From positions 16,865,667 through 16,929,666 of the forward strand of contig NC_054884.1 of assembly GCF_018320785.1 (NCBI RefSeq): a stretch of DNA of 64,000 bases, given 5' to 3'. Numbering within the stretch: position 1 is the first letter of the stretch; every line of letters starts with the position of its first letter. Positions 1 to 11,948 of the stretch are shown here, piece by piece. The notes beneath the pieces were generated by a model. That model saw only the letters and a list, made by a program, of their open reading frames with translations, was not told the DNA's origin and made no database searches. The position numbers and the translations under genes are program-made. The stretch comes from Cheilinus undulatus (Eukaryota > Chordata > Actinopteri > Labriformes > Labridae).

Positions 1-935
1 CCTCCGTGTACCTGTTGTTTTTGTAGCCTTAAACAGTGAAAAAGCTGGAGTGAACTGTACTCATCCACTGTTACTGCCTCCTCAGACCAACGTTGACCTT
101 TTGTCATTACATTATTGTCTTGTATGTTTTAGTTTGATGACGCTATCTGACATGTCAGCGTGTTTTCTCTCTCTATAACATTTCCAGATATCATACATTT
201 TCTGTCCACAGAGAGTTTGAAGGACAGGATGTTTGAAACACTAGACACACGTTCCTAAACTCCTAACATGTGGGAATGCTGTGAGGAATGTACTGCAGTG
301 AAGGAAATGACACCTACAGAGTTTTAGGTGGAGTCGTACAGTCATGATGTTTGCTGACTTTGGAGTCATTTCAGATCTGCAACAAGGCAAAAAGATAAAT
401 GTTTGGCTTTCTTTTATTTTGTAGCCACACCAAACAGAGTGAAATGGAGGCTTGGGTTTTGGATTTTTGAACCTCTTTTTGTTCTTTCTTATGTTCAACA
501 CATGCTGCAGTATGTGATTCCTCACATATTGTGTGTGACAATGTTTCAGGTCATATTCTGGATCTGTCTGCTTGTGGGTGAACTTGCCCTCCAGCAGCAA
601 AATCACTTCAAATACTTCCTCTTTCATGTTTTTTTTTTTTTCTGTAGATGTTAATAGTATTTATTTTAAGGTATCTTGCAGAGTTGTGCTGCATCATCTG
701 CAAGTGACAAGCACACTTTTTAAGGGACTCCAGTGAAGATTTGTGTTAAACTTCCACCAGGCCAGCCAACGATGTTACTGAGCAATAACTAACATTTTCT
801 GCTTCTTTCTCTTGCTTCCTTTTACTAATTGTAAATACTGTACATGCACTGGCTTCTTTTATTTTCTTACTGCAATTGTATGACTTTCTTTATGTACCAA
901 ATGTATTTTCCCAATAAAACTGACAACTTCCAATG
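1..935 (+). other. Probable 3' UTR end of an upstream plus-strand gene
   Basis: No convincing coding exon is visible here; the longest open frames are AT-rich and match nothing I know. An AATAAA poly(A) signal lies at 913-918, followed within about 40 bases by a GT-rich stretch. The preceding sequence has the pyrimidine-rich, low-complexity look of a 3' UTR. I infer that a plus-strand gene ends here, convergent with the ZNF646 gene. The gene body is outside the window, so no product can be named. Confidence 0.4.
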
Positions 936-1283
936 AAAATGTGAGTTTTATGTAAATGGAAAGTAGTCATTTTTACTATGTTAGCACTAGGGCTGTGTAG
1001 TTTATCGCAATTTTATCACTTCTAGGATACGAGTGTCAGTGATAAACATGTAGCAGAAGTCTGAATAATGCAATGAAAAGACATTAAAAGTCAGTAAGAG
1101 GATGCAAATTTTCCCTTTCCCCGTTTCTGAATCAATGCACTATCATCCCTACTGCATAATACTCCAACCACTGTTTCACTGTGGGGTTGGTGTTCTTTGG
1201 GTTATACACCTCTCCCTTCTTCCTCCAAACATAAGCAACATCTCTATGGCCGAAGAGCTCAAATTTGGTTGCACCTCAAGCTT

Positions 1284-1880
1284 TCAATATGCATAACCTT
1301 TCTCCAGGTTGTCCTTGGCATATTTCAGTCTGGCTTGAAAAGGAACAAAATGAAGAAAACCTGGTTGCATAACTATGTGCACACCCCTAAACTGATACTT
1401 AAAAGTCTTTTTGGGTGGGAGTCTTTCAGAGTTATCTATCTTGACTTGGCAAAATTTGGCCACTCTTCCTTTCAAAAGCACGCAAAGTCTTTTAGATTGT
1501 GAGAACATTTCCTGTGCACAGTCATGGTCAAACAACAGAATTTCAGCAGGTTTCAGGTCTGAACTCTGGTTGGGCCAGTCCACATCTTTTATCTTCCTCT
1601 CTTGAAACCATTCTTTTGTAGACCTGGTTGTACGTAGCGTCATGCTTTTGGGCTGTTTGTATGCAGATGGAACTAGGGTTGTGGTAAAGGTGGAGGGAAA
1701 CATGAAAAGTTCCAAAAGTGGTCAACTTTGTCAGAAAACCTTCAAGTACTAGCTAGATAACCGAAGGTAAAGAGGCTCCCCACCGTAAAGAGAGACCCAA
1801 TGACCCAAAGCATGCATCCAAATCTACAAAAATGTGGTTTCACCAGAAGACAAAAGTTGTGGACTGTCCCAACCAGGGCT
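1284..1880 (-). mobile_element. Degraded Tc1/mariner transposon remnant
   Basis: The minus strand between about 1715 and 1284 encodes a decayed C-terminal piece of a Tc1-type DDE transposase. The clue is VDWPNQSSDLKPAE, a worn form of the family's WPSQSPDLNPIE box that carries the last catalytic acidic residue. It runs on into the non-coding tail of such elements, with the phrase ATGCAACCAGGTT near 1350-1375 on the minus strand. A second copy of that tail phrase lies in the opposite sense at 2046-2082, so more than one Tc1 fragment is present. There is no intact frame; this is a dead copy. Confidence 0.6.
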
Positions 1881-2079
1881 CAGCCCTAAACCATACTTAA
1901 AGTCTGTGGGTTGGACCTAAAAAGGGCTGTGCATAGGGAATGCCCTCGTAATCTGACAGATCCTGAGCACTTTTAAAAGGAAGAGTTGACAAATTCTGCC
2001 ACTCAGCTGCCACACAAAAGACTGATGTTGAAGGTGCTTTAGTAAGTCCAGATGTGCATATTTATGCAACCAGGTTTTT

Positions 2080-2725
2080 CTGCTGTTTGCAGATGATGTG
2101 GTTCTGCTGGTATGAAAATAAGCACCTCCAAGTCTGAGGCCATGGTCCTCTGCTATAAAACAGTGGATTGCTCCCTCTGGGTAAGGAGAGTCTTTGCCCC
2201 AAGAGAAGGAGTTCAAGTATCTCAGGGTCTTGTTCACAAGTGAGAGTAGAATGGACCATAAGACTGACAGGTGGCTTGATGCAGTACATGCAGTGTTGCA
2301 GGCCCTTTACTGTACTGATGTGTTGAAGAGGGAGCCTAGTCAAAAGGCAAAGCTCTTGATATACTGGTCGATCTATGTTCCAACCCTCACCTATGGTCAT
2401 GAACTCTGAGTAAGGACTGTAGGAATGAGATCATGGGTCCAAGTAATTGGAATGGACATCCAGAGGGATCTCGAAGCAGAGCTGCTGCTCCCTCACATCA
2501 AAAGGTGTTTCAGCAAGCATGGTTCAAGCATTTGATCTGGATGCCTCCTGGTCCCCTCCCTGTGAAGGTCTTCCAGATAAGTCTAAATGGGAGGAGACCC
2601 CGGGGCCTACCCCAAACTCAGTATGCAGTGTATCCCAGCTGGCCTGGGAGCACCTCAGAAACCCTCAGGAGGAACTGGAAAAGACTGTTGGGGAGAGGGA
2701 AATCAGGGTTGACTAACTTCACCTG
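2080..2725 (+). mobile_element. LINE reverse-transcriptase 3' remnant, copy 1
   Basis: Plus-strand translation in shifting frames gives, in order: LLFADDVVLL (the catalytic FADD box, about 2080-2110), STSKSEAMVL, EFKYLRVLFTSESRMD (from about 2207), YWSIYVPTLTYGHEL (to about 2405), and GRRPRGLPQTQ with a LAWE-type block near 2600-2715. This is the usual order for the C-terminal half of a common teleost non-LTR retrotransposon reverse transcriptase. Several frameshifts and stops make it non-functional. Related pieces lie near 23.7, 42.3 and 43.1 kb. I cannot assign the clade (RTE/Rex3-like is one possibility) from sequence alone. Confidence 0.75.
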
Positions 2726-2739
2726 GTGAAACTGCAACC

Positions 2740-5288
2740 TGACCTCAATTTAGCAGAAGATGGAAGGACGGTGGAATTTTAGCAATTGTGTATATTTTTT
2801 AGAGCCCCTGTATGTAAAAGTATGCTTATTAAAATACTAAGATTCGAAGGAATGATGACAAGAAAGGAGCATGGTGTATTTCCAGGTCTTTTAATTAATT
2901 TCAGCTATTTTATTTTGAATAATTTGCTTATATTCTACTCTAAGTTCTAACAAAGGAGTAAAAATCTACATTCCAGAGTGACAAAATAGTTATATAAATA
3001 TGAATTAAATAGTGAGCAGACATTTTGGAGCACTGAAAACCCAATAAATCCTTACATTGTCTTGTATATGCTTTTATTATTACACGATAGTTGATCTAGC
3101 ATTTTCCCCCTCTTAACTGAACCTTGCTGTAAACAGAGATCCAAGTGATATTTTTACTTTAATATTTACAGAGTTCTGAGATTAACACAAACACCAGGCT
3201 GTGATTGTGAACAGTGAGAATAGTGAATCTAAGTGCCACATGTGGTTTGATGGAAAAGAAAAGGCAGTTTTAAATTAAACGTGCACGAGTTGCTTAACAT
3301 GGAGGCTACCATGGCATAAGAAAATATGATACAGTAAGAACAGCAAAAACATTACAATAACAAAGAAAATATTTTTAAAGATACAGCAAGCTGTCATGTA
3401 TTTTCAAGGCGAGTGTGAGTACATTTAAAATGCCACTGGACTTAAACAGTGGTTAGACAAACAAATGAGATGCTCTAAACAGTTCTTTCTGCATATTGCT
3501 CGAATACGACTACCTGCAAACTAGCTAAACTGAGGTGAACTATCAAAGAGCCGACTTTCTGACCCCCTTTAGGCTACAAGTGTCTTAGATTTGTACATGT
3601 GCAAATAAAATTGTATAACTGCAGAGAAACCTCCGTTTAAAGGAGGAAACTGTTTCTGCAAACTACAAAGCAAAGCCAACAAATTAATACTTCATTCAGT
3701 CCATATGTCCTACAGTTAAAAGCTATCTGAGTTTCCATTGTAACAGTGTATTTTCAACAACGAAGCTGCATGAGGCAATAAGTAGGCAGGGCTTTCTGTG
3801 AGGTATATCATACTTCTGACCAGTGCCAAACATACTTACACATAGATAAGGCTTAACGAAAATGTAAGGTTTGATTTCAATATGATAAAAAAGGCAATAT
3901 GTTCAATCTTTCTAGATTTTTGATTTGTTAAAAGAAACACTGAGGCACGTAAGACAACTTGGCAAAATAAAAATTACCCTGTAAATCAATTAATTGCACA
4001 TTTTTAACTAAAAATAAGTAGTTCTTGAACTTGAGGGAGAAAATGAAGCTTTCTCATTCTTGTAAAAGCTCAACATGTTGCTTCTTGTGCTTGGTCCAAT
4101 TCAGATATGAATTGTATTGAGCATTGGTTATGGAAGAAAATTCAAAGGGATAGAAGTAGCATCACTTTTACCTCACTGATGAAATACTAGTAATGTCACA
4201 CAAAAACATTAACATTTTACAGTAAAAGATGATTGTTTAAATTAAACTGCTACAGTTGAATTACATTTGAGGCACTGGCACTTCAACATAACTGATGCTG
4301 CTTCTTAATTTTCCCACAGAATAAGGATTTAACAGCATGCACTGCACATGGAGATGCAACTAAATCATGGAGTGATTTTGAAGTTTTAAATGGCACAAGT
4401 GAAAAATAAATGCTATGCTCAGTTCAGAAACTGATTATGTACAAAGTTTCACACGTCAGGTTTGTTCCTTTTGAAGGTTTTGACCCTGAGTGCAGCACAT
4501 TTGCCTTGTTCTCTCCTGCCTGTTTTTAATTAAGAAGATACAAATCGACTGATGAAGCTCCATAAAGGCTACATGAGTTTAGAACAGTTTGTACAACATT
4601 CATAAAAAGTTGTTCTAATAAAATATAAACATAAAATAACAGAAATAAATTAATTAAATACATAAATTTTAGCATACAATGTCACTGAATATTATTAGAA
4701 GTACAACTATTTACTTGATATAGGATTTGAGTTAAACACTTCTTGCCCCCAGAGGTATTTGACAAGCTTGCCCTATTCAACCCAAAGTAAGCAATCCTCA
4801 GAAACTGACGGCAAAGCTAAGAAAAGGATTCAGAGATAAATATAGTTTGTACATTTTGCTTCCTAAGGAACTTACAGAGGCACTGAATACAATTATACAT
4901 CGTCAGAGAGGAGGCGTTAACGTTAGAACAGTACTGGCTTAGAAAAATCCCTTCTTGTTCTTCCATGGACCCGGGCTGCACTTTTCTGTTCACTTTGGTT
5001 GGTTTGAGGAAAGAGCGGCGACGTACATGATCATCGCACGCTCTTCTTTAGAATTGTGTGTAAAACATTCAAGCCTTATTAAACCGATGAACGCTCTAGA
5101 GACTTTCCACTGGCACTGTCTCTTGTGGAGGTAAGACTGGAAGTTTGTAACGAGAGTTGTAACGAGTTTCTGTCAGGACCAAGGAACACTTTCTGAAAAA
5201 ATACTGCTTTACAATTACTGATAGAGGGATAAATAAGAGATAGATAAGAGGACCACATGCCCTCTATTCTTCAACAGTCTGAAATTCT
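2740..5288 (-). other. Probable 3' UTR of the ZNF646 gene
   Basis: This AT-rich stretch has no supported coding exon and lies directly downstream of the ZNF646 stop codon at 5289-5291 on the minus strand. Minus-strand poly(A) signals (AATAAA, read as TTTATT on the plus strand) occur at 3073-3078 and 2909-2914. A transcript ending there would have a 3' UTR of about 2.2-2.4 kb. Beyond about 2870 the sequence turns into LINE debris, which fits a gene boundary. The exact end is inferred, not seen. Confidence 0.4.
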
Positions 5289-6183
5289 TCAAAGAAAAGA
5301 ATCAATGTCCAAGTCCATGAAAGTGTTAGTATTCATGCTAAATGAGTTGTCATAGGTCTGGGTGTTCTGGTGTAGCTTCTGATGGTGTCGCAGGTTGGAT
5401 TTGCTGGAAAAGCTCTTGTCACACATCATGCAGGTGAATGGTTTCTCCCTGGTGTGGATCCGCCGATGACAAATGAGCTGAGTGGACACACGGAATGCCT
5501 TCCCACACTCCAGACACTGGTAGCGCTTTGGCTCTGTGTGAATGCGCCGGTGGTTCTTGAGTGCCATCAGATTGGTGAACTCTTTCTGGCACACGGAGCA
5601 GGAGAAGGAGCCAGTCTTGTGGCTGTTTTTATGGTTGAGGAGGGAGCCGGCGTGGCGGTAGGTGCGGCCGCAGTGCTCACAGATGTGGCTCTTTTCTTCC
5701 ACGACTGCAGGGTCGTTGCTCGTCTGTGAATTCGTGATGCTTTCTGGAATATGGGACAAAGGTGGAGGAACCTGCTTTGGCATCCCATCCATTCCCATGG
5801 TCTGGTTTATTCCTGAGTCCCAGCAGAGGTTGTTATCAGCAGACTCCCCCACGCCTTGTTGATAGGGGTTCTCAGCCCTGTGGTGAAGCTCCTGGTGCTG
5901 CTGGTAGCTGGATGTGTCTGGAAATGTCTGCTGGCAGAGGCTGCAGACCAAAGATCGCTCCTTTGAGTGCACCTCCATGTGGCTCTGCAGGTGGGAGAGC
6001 AGACAGAAGGTCTTGCCGCACTCAGGGCAGCAGTGGCGCCTCATCTGGGAGTGAATCTGCAGAGTGAGGGGATCGGGAAATGTCTGGAGACACAGGGTGC
6101 AGTGGTGGAGGTTTTCAGAGTGAGTCTTTTTATGGTTGAGAAGAGATCCGGCATGACGGTAAGAGCGCCCACACAGGTCACAC
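5289..6183 (-). CDS. znf646: ZNF646 coding exon 3 (residues 1222-1519, C-terminus)
   Basis: The exon starts at 6183 by completing Met (AT|G) and reads [19 protein letters not shown], so a simple ATG-to-stop reading beginning at 6044 misses the first finger and part of the second. It holds a YRH pair, several classical fingers, a second YRH pair ([24 protein letters not shown]) and two terminal fingers. The tail MDLDIDSFL is acidic and hydrophobic. I recall human ZNF646 also ending in a short acidic/hydrophobic tail (ADLSFSL), so a conserved C-terminal peptide is plausible but unproven. Confidence 0.88.
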
Positions 6184-9100
6184 CTGCAGCAGGGACAAGG
6201 TCATATTCAGCATCTAACAATATCAGACACTCAAATCATGTTAGATTCACTGATATCGCTACAAATTCAAAAGGAACCCTGCATGTTGAGACTAGTTTAC
6301 TTAACGAATTAACAATATCTTTTTTGTGTATGTTGTACAAAGGAACACAAACGGTTTCTACATTTTCACATAAATTTAGTAAATATATTTCTATACAGTC
6401 TGCCAAGGGGTAAAATTTTCTGATATAATGCAATTTTTATGCAATGTCCAGTGATATAGGGCAGTGGCTCACAAATGGTGTGCATGAAGATTTTGGCTTG
6501 ATCTTAGGTGTGCCTTGTGTAAAGTGTTAAAGAACCACTGATACAGAGCAGAGATGTTTTTTGGCCATAAACACCCAAATTTGATGGTTTCTGGGACATT
6601 AAGTGCCACTATTCTATCAGTGTATAGTGATAATTATTGTATTACATATCAGCAGGTTTGCTAGCCTGATTCTGAACAGTTCATAAATTATTACAGAGGA
6701 GGACACATTTTCTCAAGGGAGGCCTGTCAAAACAAAGGTGGGCTGTACACATTTGTTAGTGGGCACTAATTTGATAAAGACACATCTAAGTCAAAGTGTC
6801 ATCTAAAATTTAAGACTTCCAACTAATAACCATAAGACTTTTTTATGGCTTTAAATTTCAAAAGTACAATTTAAGACTTTTCAAGAACCTGCATGGACCC
6901 TGATTTGACAACTTGTTTAAACCCTGTGCCTCTCCCATGTTGTGTGTTTTTTTTAATGTTTTATGGTTTGGTAAAGAAGCCGCTAGCATGGCAGGGTCTC
7001 CAGTGTAAGAAATATTTGATTTTATTGGGAAGTTCTGATAAATTAAGGGTTCAATAAAATATAACAAAATGATGAGACTTATCTGTGAATTACTGATCTG
7101 TATCGATATTTTACTATCCACATAAAGCAAAAGCTCAATAAACTGCATCTACAGCACAAACAGGGGCCTTTGGCAACCCTACTATCCACCCCCGGACAGT
7201 ACCCTAAGCCATGCTTTCTCGCCACATTCACCCCTAGTCCACCTTATAGGTGTGGACTTTATTTTTTTTTCCTAAAGATTATTTTCCATGCCCCTGTTGA
7301 TATGCAAGGACAACAAGAGCATTACTGGGGTTGTGTCAATCCTCCTTCCAACTCTTAGGTGCCTTCAGATGGCTTACTCGCCACATCTATGCTTTACTTC
7401 AGCCTCAATTTTTGTCCCAACATGCCTAAAAGTTCTGCACAGTACTGTACACATATTTTTTTCCTTACTGGATCACATGCAAACTAAACAAATACATGCA
7501 ACCTAACAACGGTTAACACAAGACATGCTAATTTTTTTGTAAATATAACACAAAAAAACTTGAAACAAGCCCCTAATTGTTGAGATGTCTCTGACACCTG
7601 GAGACTGCATCAGAAATAGTCTGATAGAATAGTCTCCATTAAAAAAACAAGCATTTTACAACTGTTTGTCTTGTGGAAAAAGCTGAATGAAATATGTTAC
7701 GATAGGGGAATGGCGTTTGTAAATTGTGTTTATCAACTCAAAAACACAAAAAATAAAAATTTGCACGAGTAAAAAAAGTAATGCTCCCTTTATTCTAGAC
7801 ACACACATACCAGCATAGTTCACAATAATTCAGTTACTCACATGAAGCACTTGTCTGCTCTCTCTGCCTGCTGGACTCCGGCTCTCAAAAAGTTCTCCTG
7901 ACCTTGGCGGCAGCGATGCCTCTTCAGACCGGACCGGCCCTGGAAGCTCTTTCCACACGTAGAACAGCTGAAGTGACTGGCTGCTCGATTGTGGACCCTC
8001 TGATGGTTGTGCAGGATGCTGGCAAGGCGGAAGGCCTTTCCACACGTGAGACACACGTACTTTTTCTTCTGTGTGTGGATGCGTGTGTGATTACGTAGAG
8101 CCATGGGATTGGTGAAGGGCTTGGAGCAGAAGGTGCAGCTAAAGTGTCCTGTCTTGTGGGTGTTTTTGTGGTTTAGGAGTGAGCCAGCATGGCGGTAGCT
8201 GCGGTTACATATGTTGCATGTAAAAGGCCGCTCCTCTTTATTCAGGATAGGGGTTGTGTTTGTTTGTTCATCAGTGCTGCCTGAAGGTCCATTACAGGTG
8301 TGAGCTGCCAGCTGGGCATCAGAAAAAAAGGCCTCCTTACATTCCTTACACTTAAAGGCTCGAGATTTTAAGCCCCGCCTCCCTCCAGCCCCTTCCTTTC
8401 TGAGGTCTGCACAAACATGGGCTAATAGCTGCTTCTTTCCTCTAAAGCCTTTTCCACACTTTTGGCAGGAGTGTTTTTTAAATGCAAAGTGGGTTCGCAA
8501 GTGGTTCTTCATTGCCAGTTGGTTGGAATAAGAGTTGTTGCAAACGGAGCAGTAATATTCACCTGTTTTATGGGAGTTTTTGTGGTTGACCAGACTTCCT
8601 GCGTGGCGATATGTGCGCCCACACTGGTCACAGGCGAAGGGCCGTCCATCACCTGTGTCCTCTGATTTGACTGAAGTCTCAGACTTCATTTGTGGTTGCC
8701 TGCAGCGTCGAGATGAGGTAAAAGCCTGACTGGCATTTGAAGTTAAGGGCTGCATTCCTCCATCAGTGCTGGTCCCATTCATCTGCATGAGTGCCTGGAT
8801 CTGGTTGTTGAGTTCCTGGATTTTGGCCTGGTTCTCTTTGTGCCTTCTCAGGTGATTCAAAAGCTGCTTCTGTATTTTGAAGGCTTTCCCACACTCGTGG
8901 CAAGTGTGCCTGAGGAGAGAGACAAGGCAAATTGTTAATTCTGATAAAGATGGTACAATCAGGCTTGAAACTGACCAATATCACTTACTTACACAAAAAC
9001 ACACTACAACATGAGTACAGAATTGCAAACATGTTTATATTGTGTGTTCTTGTTTAAACTAACCTTTTTATATCAAAGTGTGACCTCTGGTGGTTCTTAA

Positions 9101-11867
9101 GGGCCAACAGGTTGTAGAAACGCTTCTGACAGACAAGGCATCTGAATACACCTGTTTTATGGGACTTTTTGTGGTTAAGGAGGGAGCCAGCATGTCTGTA
9201 CGACCGCCCACACTGATCGCACTTGTAATGACGATGTTCAGTGTCTACAGTTTCTTTCAGGGGAGTGGGGTCTTCATTCTGGGAAACATCATTCACTTTC
9301 ATTTCCTCTTTACAGTGCATTGACTCATCTTTCTTTTCATCTGTGCAGCCATGGTTGTCCAGATGATGGTAGCTGGAGCAGAAAATGCCACAGCTGCCAC
9401 AGATGATACTTTGTGCTTCCTCCTTGCCTTCAGGCACATCACTGTTGTTTATTTGTAAATGATCAACATCAGCCACCTGGTCCTTGTTGTGCAGAAGCTG
9501 ATGAGTTATTAGGTCCTGTCTATTGGCAAAGCTTTCTCCACATGTGCTGCAGATCATCATTTCTCCAGGCTCTTCATCTTTCACTTCATCATGGGAGGAC
9601 ATTGACGAGGGCCCTGAGCTTGCAGGAGTGCTGAGAGACTGCGTATGACCTCGCAGATGGCTCCTGAGTGCCCTCATGCTGGTGTAGCTGTTTCCACATA
9701 TGGAGCACTGATACAGATCTCCATCATCATCCTCTTCATCAGGATTTTCACCGTCTTCTTCTTCTCCCCCGTTCAGCTGATCACTGCTCAGACTTTCCTG
9801 GAAATTCTGTTCAAAATAACTTTGGTTGTGGCTGCCATTCTGACCGTGAAACTCTACATTACTCGCTGGATTTCCAACAGCGCAGTGACCGTTACTGTCC
9901 TGGAAATTCATACTGCTGTCAAAGTCACTGCTAGTATTGTCATGCTGCTGCTGTAACAAAGGGCAACTGTGAGACTTAATTCCTGCAATATCTGCAAATG
10001 TCTCACCACAGTCTGCACACATGTGCCGCTGCATCAGGTGGTCATTGTGAGGTAGATGCACAGTCATATCCTGGGAGAAGTCCTGATTAAACTGCCCATG
10101 ATACAATACTCCACTGCTGTTGTCTACTCCATTTTCTTGATCCATACCAAGATTAGGGAGAGCGGCCTCCTCCCCATCCTCTTGAGAAGAGAAGCAGCTC
10201 TGTTGGTTATCTAGAGGCTCTGAGGAAAGCCAGTCTCCTTCCATGTGGAGGCTGAAAGATGACGGCTGAGCTTTGTGGAGGCGAAGGTGACTTTTGAGGG
10301 CGGCCAGGTGGGGATAATTCTTCCTGCAGATAGAACACTGGTAAATCCCAACCTGATGGGATCTTTTGTGGTTGATGAGACTCCCAGAATGGCGGTAGCT
10401 TTTACCGCAGACTTGACACTTGAAGGGACGCTCATCAGAATCTACAGTTGAGGTCTCATTTATTTCTGTTGCATTGACTGTGTTTTGTGTTTGTGTCAGG
10501 GCAGAATGGAGAATGCCTGGGTCTATAATTGTAGGATCTCCCTGAGTGCTATTGAAAGATGGTATTTGATTGTTGGAGCAGTCCGAGTACACATGTCCAT
10601 TACTTGTGATAAGCTCATGGGGCTGGTCAAAGCCGGCTTGATTATCTAAAGATGATACTGAGGGAACATTGTTTAAAGGAGATGGATAGAAATTTGACTC
10701 AGGTGAAGCAATACTGTTTTCATAGGACATATTGTGGTTCTCTGATAAGGAATCTTGAAGCCCAAATGACACAGATGAGGAATTATGCATCTGAATGTGA
10801 TCCTGGAACTCCTCCTCATTTGGGAAAAGAACCTGACACAGATGGCAGAAATTAACAGGAGCATCTTGGCTCTGAGGTGAGAACTGGTTCAGTGGTGTGC
10901 TTGTGTAAGACCCACCCATCAAACCTGGGTCCGTCCCACTTCTTGCCTTGTGAGTCCTCTGGTGGCTGTAGAGAGCAGCCATGTTATTAAAAAGTTTGAA
11001 ACACACCGTGCACTCAAACATTCCCACTTGGTGAGTCTTTTTATGATTGGTCAGGCTTCGGTGGTGTATGTATGATTTATCACATAAATCACACCTGAAA
11101 GGTCTATTTGCTGCATCATCGGAGGTCTCGGATTGATTATACGCAACCTCTGGCTTTTCCTCAGCTGGGCTATTTTCTGTAGAATTCCTAAAACTGTTTG
11201 AATTCTCACTTAAAGGATGTGGGTGCTCATTTTCATTTTTATGTGAGGGATATTCCATGTCTACCTTCCTATATGACTGCTCCTTTGCTCGCCTGGCAAG
11301 ATGAACCCTTTCATGCGTAGCCAGCTGGGTTGCCAGACGAAAAGCTTTCCCACATTCAGCACAGGAGTATTTTTTCTGTGACGTGTGGCTCCGGAGATGA
11401 CTTTTCAGGGCTAATGCATTGGAGTTTTCTTTACCACATATGTTACATTGAAAAGAGCCCACATCATGAGTCTTTTTGTGGTTAGCGAGGCTACCAGCAT
11501 GCCTATAACAACGTCCGCATTCATCACATTTAAACCTGCGTTCCTCCTCTTGTTGAAGGTGAACTTCCATGTGCTCCTGCAGACTGGGCATGTTGGGAAA
11601 TATCAGGCCACATTGTTTGCAAGGAAATCCTGTTGTCCTGCCAGGATCTTGCAGTGCCATAGCAAGTGAACTGACTTGAGGGCACCAGAAGCAGTGTGGA
11701 TGAACATGCAGAAGGGAACTGCATTAGATGCCTTTGTGGTTAATATAACAAGAAAACAGTTCATTACATTAGCGTCCAAACAGCTTCCAGGGAGGTAACA
11801 CAGTAGGGGATGTGGAGAAACAGTCCAAGATAATTAGGAGAGGTAATGACGACTTGAGTGTGATGAC
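5289..11867 (-). CDS. znf646: Zinc finger protein 646 orthologue, whole gene, 3 coding exons
   Basis: A large poly-C2H2 protein expected to bind DNA in the nucleus. Coding exons are 11660-9064, 8909-7842 and 6183-5289, summing to 4560 nt: 1519 aa plus stop. Splice sites are clear: donor AAAAAG|GTTAGT at 9064, acceptor CTCCTCAG at 8910, donor TTCAT|GTGAGT at 7842, acceptor CTGCAG at 6184. Both introns are phase 2. I count about 32 fingers, several degenerate. The hallmark is a finger reading YRHAGSLxNHKxxH, followed after a short TG-type linker by a second finger ending ALKNHxRxH; this pair recurs along the protein as in human ZNF646. The start ATG is at 11660. A likely acceptor at 11868 makes the 5' UTR continuous with the first coding exon, and a non-coding first exon probably ends at 13562. 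Human ZNF646 is longer, about 1.8 kaa. Confidence 0.9.
6420..6905 (-). repeat. Dispersed hAT-like repeat copy in ZNF646 intron 2
   Basis: This intronic segment shares recognisable stretches with 12077-12562. Examples are CATAAACACCCAAATT with a following TATCAGT-TATA motif, and a tail where CATAAGACTT and a CTGCA-xxx-ACCCTG end occur in the same order. The right end reads GGACCCTG at about 6902, the complement of CAGGGTCC, as in hAT-type termini. The left end is not clear. No coding potential is seen. Confidence 0.5.
7842..8909 (-). CDS. znf646: ZNF646 coding exon 2 (residues 866-1222)
   Basis: The exon opens inside an Arg codon (AG|G) and continues [19 protein letters not shown], then a predicted helical stretch ([19 protein letters not shown]) that could form a short coiled coil. 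It carries YRHAGSL fingers at [10 protein letters not shown] and [10 protein letters not shown], each with a partner finger, plus three fingers that end in H-x-C (LLAHVC, LAAHTC, LKRHRC). It ends in an AT| split codon before GTGAGT. The next in-frame bases would be TGA, so read-through would truncate the protein directly after ADKCFM. Confidence 0.9.
9064..11660 (-). CDS. znf646: ZNF646 coding exon 1 (residues 1-866)
   Basis: Encodes the N-terminal 865 full codons plus two bases. It starts [18 protein letters not shown] and holds about 15 fingers. YRH-type fingers begin near residues 46, 410 and 820, with a variant (YIHHRS) near 200. Long acidic and Ser/Asn-rich spacers separate finger groups, including a run of Glu/Asp just before [10 protein letters not shown]. 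Two fingers, [10 protein letters not shown] and IICGSCGIF, end in H-x-C instead of H-x3-H. The frame stays open for two codons past the donor, so an unspliced reading would stop with LV; the join to the next exon completes finger [10 protein letters not shown], which confirms the splice. Confidence 0.9.
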
Positions 11868-11948
11868 CTGTTTAAGACAAAAGAGGAAAGAGTTAGGGGG
11901 ATATCCAGCAGAATGATTAGATAACAGTATCTGCATATATATTACAGT

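Noticed and set aside
5289-6044. Separate 251-residue zinc finger gene
   Set aside because: The frame is open upstream to a clean acceptor at 6184 and joins in phase to the ZNF646 exon at 7842; it is the last exon of ZNF646.
9645-9956. Open frames antisense to ZNF646 coding exon 1
   Set aside because: Shadow frames of the zinc-finger coding sequence, with no start context, splice sites or homology.
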